A DNA stretch of 64,000 nt from Nitrospira sp. GTDB taxonomy: Bacteria > Nitrospirota > Nitrospiria > Nitrospirales > Nitrospiraceae. A model generated the notes under the pieces. It did no database searches. It was not told where the DNA came from and was given only the letters and a program-made list of their open reading frames with translations. The stretch spans positions 3,625,237 through 3,689,236 of the forward strand of contig CP126123.1 of assembly GCA_030123605.1 (NCBI GenBank), written 5' to 3'. The number at the start of each line of letters is the position of its first letter. The first letter of the stretch is position 1. A program made the translations under genes and the position numbers. Below, piece after piece: positions 60,683 through 64,000 of this stretch.

Positions 60683-61882
60683 GTGGCGGTCAGGAGCACC
60701 ACGACGGTGAATATCGGTATCGACATCAGTACCTGGGGAAATCGGCGAGGGTTCGGCCGCTTTACCCGTGAAATTGTGAGGTCGTTGATCAGGGCAGGGG
60801 CAGCCCATGAGTACCTTCTCTTCGCAGAGAGTGCGACTGTGGTCGAAGGAGAGGGCCTAGGCCATGGACAGATCGTGCGCGCATTCACACATCAGTCGGT
60901 GATCGAGGCGGCATCCGCTTCGGGTCGTCGGTCGCTGCGCGATGTCTGGGCCATGACGCGTCTAGTCTTACGGCATGACATCGATGTGATGTTTTTTCCT
61001 GCCGTCTATTCATACTTTCCCGTTCTCAACAGGACAAAGGTCATTCTGACCATCCATGACATGATTCCGGAACTCTATCCGGATAAGGTCTTCCCGAATG
61101 CCAAGTTGAGAACATTTTGGCGACTCAAGCAGATGTTGGGTATCTGGCAAAGTTCCGTCGTCCTGACCGTCTCCCAGTATTCGAAAGACGAAATCGTGCG
61201 GCGCTGCGGTCTGTCGGATGAACGGGTTCATGTCATTTATGAGGCGCCCGGTGCTGCATTTCGCGTCATTGACGATCACATGACACTCGATTCCGTCTTG
61301 AAGCGCTACGCTCTCGCACCGCATGAAAGATTCTTGCTGTATGTCGGAGGCATGAGCCCCCATAAGAATCTTGGTGCGTTGATCAGTGCCTACGTGGAGC
61401 TGATTGCAGATCCCCGATTTGAGGACGTACGTCTGATTCTGGTAGGGGAGTACCTCGCTGATGCGTTTTATTCTGACTATCCGGCTTTGAGGCAAATGGT
61501 TCTGCAAAGTCAGCTGATGGAACGGGTGGCCTTTACCGGATTTATAGAAGACGAGGAGTTGGCCTGTTTGTACAATGCGGCAAGTTGTTTCGTGCTCCCA
61601 TCGCTCGTTGAAGGGTTCGGCCTTCCGGCCGTCGAAGCCATGGCTTGCGGGACACCGGTCGTGGCCAGTCGTGCCGGCTCGCTTCCGGAGGTCCTTGGCG
61701 GAGCAGGAGAGCTATTCGATCCCTCCGATCCGCGCGAGCTTCTCGCAACACTCAAGGTCGTCCTATCCGATAAGACATTGTGTCGAGCCATGCGCGCACG
61801 AGGGTTAGAGCGGTCGAAGAGCTTTGTGTGGCAACGAGCCGCCGCGGAACTGACCTGTCTGTGCGAGAGGCTCGTTTCCTAG
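60683..61882 (+). CDS. GT4-family glycosyltransferase
   Basis: A GTG at 60683 gives 399 residues; a GTG at 60707 (VNIGIDISTWG) is an equally good start. The GT-B family-4 signature is present: YVGGMSPHKNLGALISAYVE, and the C-terminal donor site SLVEGFGLPAVEAMACGTPV with the E-x7-E pattern. It transfers a sugar from a nucleotide or lipid donor during surface glycan assembly. Confidence 0.9.
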   Translation: MAVRSTTTVNIGIDISTWGNRRGFGRFTREIVRSLIRAGAAHEYLLFAESATVVEGEGLGHGQIVRAFTHQSVIEAASASGRRSLRDVWAMTRLVLRHDIDVMFFPAVYSYFPVLNRTKVILTIHDMIPELYPDKVFPNAKLRTFWRLKQMLGIWQSSVVLTVSQYSKDEIVRRCGLSDERVHVIYEAPGAAFRVIDDHMTLDSVLKRYALAPHERFLLYVGGMSPHKNLGALISAYVELIADPRFEDVRLILVGEYLADAFYSDYPALRQMVLQSQLMERVAFTGFIEDEELACLYNAASCFVLPSLVEGFGLPAVEAMACGTPVVASRAGSLPEVLGGAGELFDPSDPRELLATLKVVLSDKTLCRAMRARGLERSKSFVWQRAAAELTCLCERLVS

Positions 61883-61901
61883 GAAAGGTCGGGAGGGACC
61901 G

Positions 61902-63158
61902 TTGAAGTTTTGCATGATCACAACCTTCTTCCCGCCGTATAACTTCGGTGGGGATGGAATTTTTATCTACAGACTTGTCAATGAATTAGGCAAGCGCGGA
62001 CATCAGGTCGATGTCGTTCATTGTGAAGATGCGTATCTGTTGTTGCAGCCCAGGGGACCGCAGGGGGACTTCCCCTGTCATGAAAACGTGCGCATACACA
62101 AACTGAAAAGCGGGTTCGGGTTCCTCTCCCCGCTCGTGACTCAGCAAACGGGATATCCGGGTCTGAAGAACCCGCATCTCAAGGAGATGCTTGAGTCGAA
62201 TGCGTACGATGTCATCCACTTTCACAATATGTCTTTGATCGGCATAACGGCGCTCCGTTATGGAAACGCCGTCAAGCTCTATACCACCCACGAGCATTGG
62301 CTGGTGTGTCCCATGCACGTGCTCTGGAAGAACAACAAGGAACTGTGTGTCGAAAAAAGTTGCTTCTTCTGCACGCTGGCTTGGAAGCGCCCACCGCAGC
62401 TCTGGCGGTATACGGGACTCCTCGAACGTATGCTGAAACATGTTGATCACTTCATTTCGCCGAGTCGATTTACAAAACAGAAGCATTTGGAGCAGGGGCT
62501 TGATATTCCCATTACCCACATTCCGTACTTTCTGCCCAAGCGACCGGCAGATGATTCCGACCGACAGGAGGAAGTCTCGTTCTCACCACGTTCGCACGAG
62601 TTTTTGTTCGTGGGAAGACTGGAAAAAATCAAGGGTGTGCAACACCTGATTCCCCTGTTTCGGCGCAGGCCTACGTATCGCCTGTACATCGCGGGAGACG
62701 GAACCTATGCCTCAGAGCTCAAAGCACTGGCGAATGGAGCTCAGAACATCAGGTTTTTGGGGCGTTGCAGCCACGAACAGTTAGCCGCATTGTATCGGAC
62801 GGCGAATGCCGTCATCGTCCCGTCGATTTGTTATGAAGTCTTCGGGATCATCATCATCGAGGCCTTCTCGTACAAGACTCCTGTGATCGTCAACAACCTC
62901 GGTGCTTTGCCGGAGGTGGTGCATGATAGCGGCGGGGGACTTGTCTATACGGGCGAGGAAGAACTCGAACGAGCCGTTGATACCCTGGCGCAGGACCGTG
63001 CATTGCGAAACCGGCTTGGCCAACGTGGCTTCGAGGCCTATCTCAAGTATTGGACGGAGGAATACCACTGTGAGTTGTACTTCGGATTGATTCATGAGAT
63101 TCGAAAGTCGAAGAGCGGTCGCCCATACTCTCGCGCCTCTGCAGGGCCGGATCCGTGA
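61902..63158 (+). CDS. GT4-family glycosyltransferase
   Basis: A TTG at 61902 follows GGGAGGG and gives 418 residues. It has the N-terminal GT-B FFPPYNFGGDGIFIYRLVNE, a Cys-rich loop (CVEKSCFFCTLAWK) that could bind zinc, and the C-terminal FVGRLEKIKGVQ and PSICYEVFGIIIIEAFSYKT donor-binding region. Its stop overlaps the deacetylase start by 4 bp (GTGA). Confidence 0.9.
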   Translation: MKFCMITTFFPPYNFGGDGIFIYRLVNELGKRGHQVDVVHCEDAYLLLQPRGPQGDFPCHENVRIHKLKSGFGFLSPLVTQQTGYPGLKNPHLKEMLESNAYDVIHFHNMSLIGITALRYGNAVKLYTTHEHWLVCPMHVLWKNNKELCVEKSCFFCTLAWKRPPQLWRYTGLLERMLKHVDHFISPSRFTKQKHLEQGLDIPITHIPYFLPKRPADDSDRQEEVSFSPRSHEFLFVGRLEKIKGVQHLIPLFRRRPTYRLYIAGDGTYASELKALANGAQNIRFLGRCSHEQLAALYRTANAVIVPSICYEVFGIIIIEAFSYKTPVIVNNLGALPEVVHDSGGGLVYTGEEELERAVDTLAQDRALRNRLGQRGFEAYLKYWTEEYHCELYFGLIHEIRKSKSGRPYSRASAGPDP

Positions 63159-63982
63159 CCGGTCGAAGGGAATGGGTGGTCTTGGAGGATTCCGGTGGTC
63201 GCATTCAGAGTGAGGAGGCTGTTGTGCCCGCAGGGCTGACTGCTGCAATCCCGATTCTGACTTACCATTCCATCGATTCGAGCGGATCGGTGATTTCGAC
63301 CGATGTGAACCAGTTTCGTCGGCACATGGAGTGCTTGGCTGAAAACAAGATTCGAGTCCTTCCGTTGCTTGAGGCAGTGTCTATCCTGAAACATCGTTCG
63401 ACTCTTCCTCGGAATGCCGTGGCCTTGACGTTTGACGATGGATTCCGCAACTTCTTTTCTTGTGCGCTCCCTATCTTGAAGAGATTTCAATTTCCAGCCA
63501 CCGTCTTTTTGGTGACCGGCCGTTCCGGAAAAGACAATCAATGGCGGGGACAATCTCCTGGCATCCCTCGATTGGAGTTGTTCGATTGGCAGGAAGTACG
63601 GGAAGCATCCCGCGAGGGGATCGACTTCGGCGTACATACCATCACACATCCCAACCTGGCCCGTCTTTCGCGCGAGGAACTCGCAAGAGAAATCATCGAG
63701 CCTCAGCAGGTCATCTCTGAACAAGTGGGGAGCCCGCCGCGTGTGTTTGCCTATCCCTATGGGATCCATACCCCGGCGGCGGAGCAAATTGTTTGTCAGG
63801 CTTATGAAGCCGCATGCTCGGTGGAAATGGGGTTTGCCTCTCATGACAGTCATCCTTATCGACTCCCACGCATCGACATGTATTACTTTTCCCGAAATGA
63901 CCTGTTCAAGTGGTGCGGAACATCCGTGTTTCGCCACTATGTCGGCCTGCGACGATTTCTACGACGGTTACGGGCTCATTAA
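63155..63982 (+). CDS. polysaccharide deacetylase (NodB/CE4 family)
   Basis: A GTG at 63155 overlaps the glycosyltransferase stop and gives 275 residues. NodB motifs are visible: TYHSI at the start of the fold, LTFDDGF (metal Asp pair), FGVHTITHPNLARLSREE (His-x3-His metal ligands) and VFAYPYGIHTP. It removes N-acetyl groups from a surface or precursor glycan. The gene ends 18 bp before the right edge of the window. Confidence 0.9.
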   Translation: MTGRREWVVLEDSGGRIQSEEAVVPAGLTAAIPILTYHSIDSSGSVISTDVNQFRRHMECLAENKIRVLPLLEAVSILKHRSTLPRNAVALTFDDGFRNFFSCALPILKRFQFPATVFLVTGRSGKDNQWRGQSPGIPRLELFDWQEVREASREGIDFGVHTITHPNLARLSREELAREIIEPQQVISEQVGSPPRVFAYPYGIHTPAAEQIVCQAYEAACSVEMGFASHDSHPYRLPRIDMYYFSRNDLFKWCGTSVFRHYVGLRRFLRRLRAH

Positions 63983-64000
63983 GCAATGGATAGGCCGACC

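Noticed and set aside
60073..60710. Overlapping open frames after the small membrane protein
   Set aside because: They lack ribosome-binding sites and motifs and look like out-of-frame readings; at most a frameshifted remnant.

Overview
The window looks like a stretch of a GC-rich, chemolithoautotroph-type chromosome, most likely Nitrospira or a close relative (Nitrospirota). This is an inference from gene content: a CbbQ/NorD-type AAA+ and VWA pair, an isolated NuoF next to a ferredoxin and an A-type Fe-S carrier, a ferredoxin-thioredoxin-reductase-like protein, malate dehydrogenase, a stand-alone urate-oxidase-N-type membrane protein and a KamA-type radical SAM enzyme. No rRNA or other phylogenetic marker is present to settle it.

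Layout. 1-30,250 is ordinary chromosome. It holds a TIGR04282/TIGR04283 glycosyltransferase pair, dCTP deaminase and KamA, a divergent ATP-grasp-like / YkgJ-DUF2156 pair, a 1033-residue hybrid histidine kinase, CbbQ and NorD-like proteins, mdh, nuoF-ferredoxin-ErpA, queD-folE, rarA, an ABC-F ATPase, tRNA-Ala(GGC) and purA. 30,349-30,424 is tRNA-Lys(UUU), whose 3' part is the attachment site of an integrated element.

30,377-51,953 is that element, 21.6 kb, bounded by a 48-bp perfect direct repeat. From the left it carries: (i) a tyrosine integrase, whose C-terminus is encoded across the att core, and an excisionase-like HTH protein; (ii) a radC-like gene split, just before its JAMM motif, by a complete 2,237-bp group II intron in antisense orientation; (iii) an inovirus (filamentous phage) module on the minus strand with HTH regulator, Rep, ssDNA-binding-like protein, adhesin-like coat protein, DUF2523-like protein, Zot, major coat protein and several 20-42-residue membrane peptides, the coat gene being followed by a strong terminator; (iv) a five-gene, translationally coupled plus-strand operon encoding an N6-adenine methylase half lacking its catalytic motif, an ImmA/IrrE metallopeptidase, a DUF4411 PIN-type protein, a second methylase with NPPY, and a GIY-YIG/superfamily 2 helicase fusion; (v) an AT-richer set of three exported proteins (lipoprotein, coiled coil with a GAKPGG-repeat tail, SGNH hydrolase); and (vi) a decayed HigA-like antitoxin next to attR.

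51,954-64,000 returns to chromosome: small exported or unknown proteins, an MDR-family oxidoreductase, an ACT-domain protein, and a surface-glycan cluster (flippase, FAD oxidoreductase with a membrane tail, small membrane protein, two GT4 glycosyltransferases, polysaccharide deacetylase) reaching the right edge.

The best candidate for an undescribed system is the five-gene operon at 40,896-47,328. A protease plus putative RNase pair of toxin-antitoxin type sits between the two methylases of a restriction system, recalling how the anticodon nuclease PrrC is nested in a type I restriction operon. It is carried as cargo on a filamentous-phage-derived element.
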